33,681 nt of DNA from an uncultured Fidelibacterota bacterium (GTDB lineage: Bacteria; Fidelibacterota; Marinisomatia; Marinisomatales; Marinisomataceae), in assembly GCA_902576865.1 (NCBI GenBank), contig CACGWZ010000006.1, positions 1-33,681 on the forward strand, in the 5' to 3' direction. The notes beneath the pieces were generated by a model. It was given only the letters and a program-made list of their open reading frames with translations. It was not told the DNA's origin and searched no databases. Below are positions 33,456 to 33,681 of the stretch, in pieces. A program made the position numbers and the translations under genes. Numbering within the stretch: position 1 is the stretch's first letter; the number at the start of each line of letters is the position of its first letter.

Positions 33456-33681
33456 TGGCTTTTTTACCTGTAGACGAACAGCTAGAGCTAATTTCTCGAG
33501 GAACAGAAGAGGTAATTCCACTCAATGATTTACGCAAAAAGCTTGAAAAATCTATATCTAATAATAAACCTTTAACAGTAAAGCTTGGTTGTGATCCGAG
33601 CAGACCTGATCTTCATATTGGGCATGGAGTTGTATTGCAAAAATTAAGAGACTTTCAAGATTTAGGACATCAAGCAGTTTT
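33455..33681 (+). CDS. tyrS: Tyrosyl-tRNA synthetase, N-terminal part cut by the window edge
   Basis: The ATG shares its A with the smpB TAA. The 75 complete codons encode [20 protein letters not shown], a class I synthetase start, followed by [21 protein letters not shown] with the HIGH motif and [12 protein letters not shown]. This matches bacterial TyrRS of the TyrZ/type 2 kind. The rest lies beyond the window. Confidence 0.88.
   Translation, partial: MAFLPVDEQLELISRGTEEVIPLNDLRKKLEKSISNNKPLTVKLGCDPSRPDLHIGHGVVLQKLRDFQDLGHQAV

Overview
The window is strongly AT-rich, densely coded, and uses the standard genetic code. It looks like chromosome from a Gram-negative, probably marine bacterium of the FCB superphylum. 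I favour Candidatus Marinimicrobia (SAR406) or a Bacteroidota-like relative. The reasons are a periplasmic PpiD-type foldase, many lipoproteins with short lipoboxes, an S9B dipeptidyl peptidase, an M3B oligopeptidase and a class II DAHP synthase. This placement is inference, because there is no rRNA gene here. No CRISPR array, insertion sequence or intact prophage is visible.

Layout. Positions 1-2000 hold the tail of one gene (possibly accA) and a reverse-strand ppiD-like gene broken by one extra base in an A8 run. Positions 2000-8250 hold an unrecognised multi-pass membrane protein, a secreted DPP IV peptidase, and a reverse-strand pair: a TlpA-like thioredoxin and an indoleamine-dioxygenase/PrnB-like protein. 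Positions 8300-9900 hold a 36-residue zinc-knuckle protein, ogt and a secreted alpha/beta hydrolase. Positions 9970-11610 hold an ammonium transporter and a PII protein with an altered T-loop. Positions 11665-14061 hold a penicillin-acylase-family hydrolase.

The centre (14070-22314) is one compact aromatic operon: chorismate mutase, class II DAHP synthase, AroA, AroE, AroC, AroK, AroB, AroQ, PheA and TyrA. It covers all seven shikimate steps plus the branches to phenylpyruvate and the tyrosine precursor. The genes overlap or abut. Ahead of the first gene is a previously unannotated-looking attenuator: a 19-codon leader ORF (MSKFYNYYFYFRSRGNVDA) with seven Phe/Tyr codons in an eight-codon stretch, a plausible antiterminator fold, and a strong intrinsic terminator ending 17 bases before the chorismate mutase start. 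PheA and TyrA both lack a C-terminal ACT domain, so transcriptional attenuation may replace part of the usual allosteric feedback.

Positions 22325-26044 are an envelope cluster: a small membrane protein, a Spy/CpxP-like periplasmic protein, a lipoprotein with two 76-residue Cys-bounded repeats, tRNA-Ala(GGC), and two lipoproteins carrying three copies of one module. Positions 26121-32245 hold a membrane-anchored cyclophilin, a class V aminotransferase, a patatin-like protein, a lipoprotein PepF, a PepSY-type membrane protein and a UshA-like secreted protein with a degenerate metal site. The right end has tRNA-Gly(GCC) abutted by a truncated tyrosine recombinase, then smpB and the start of tyrS.
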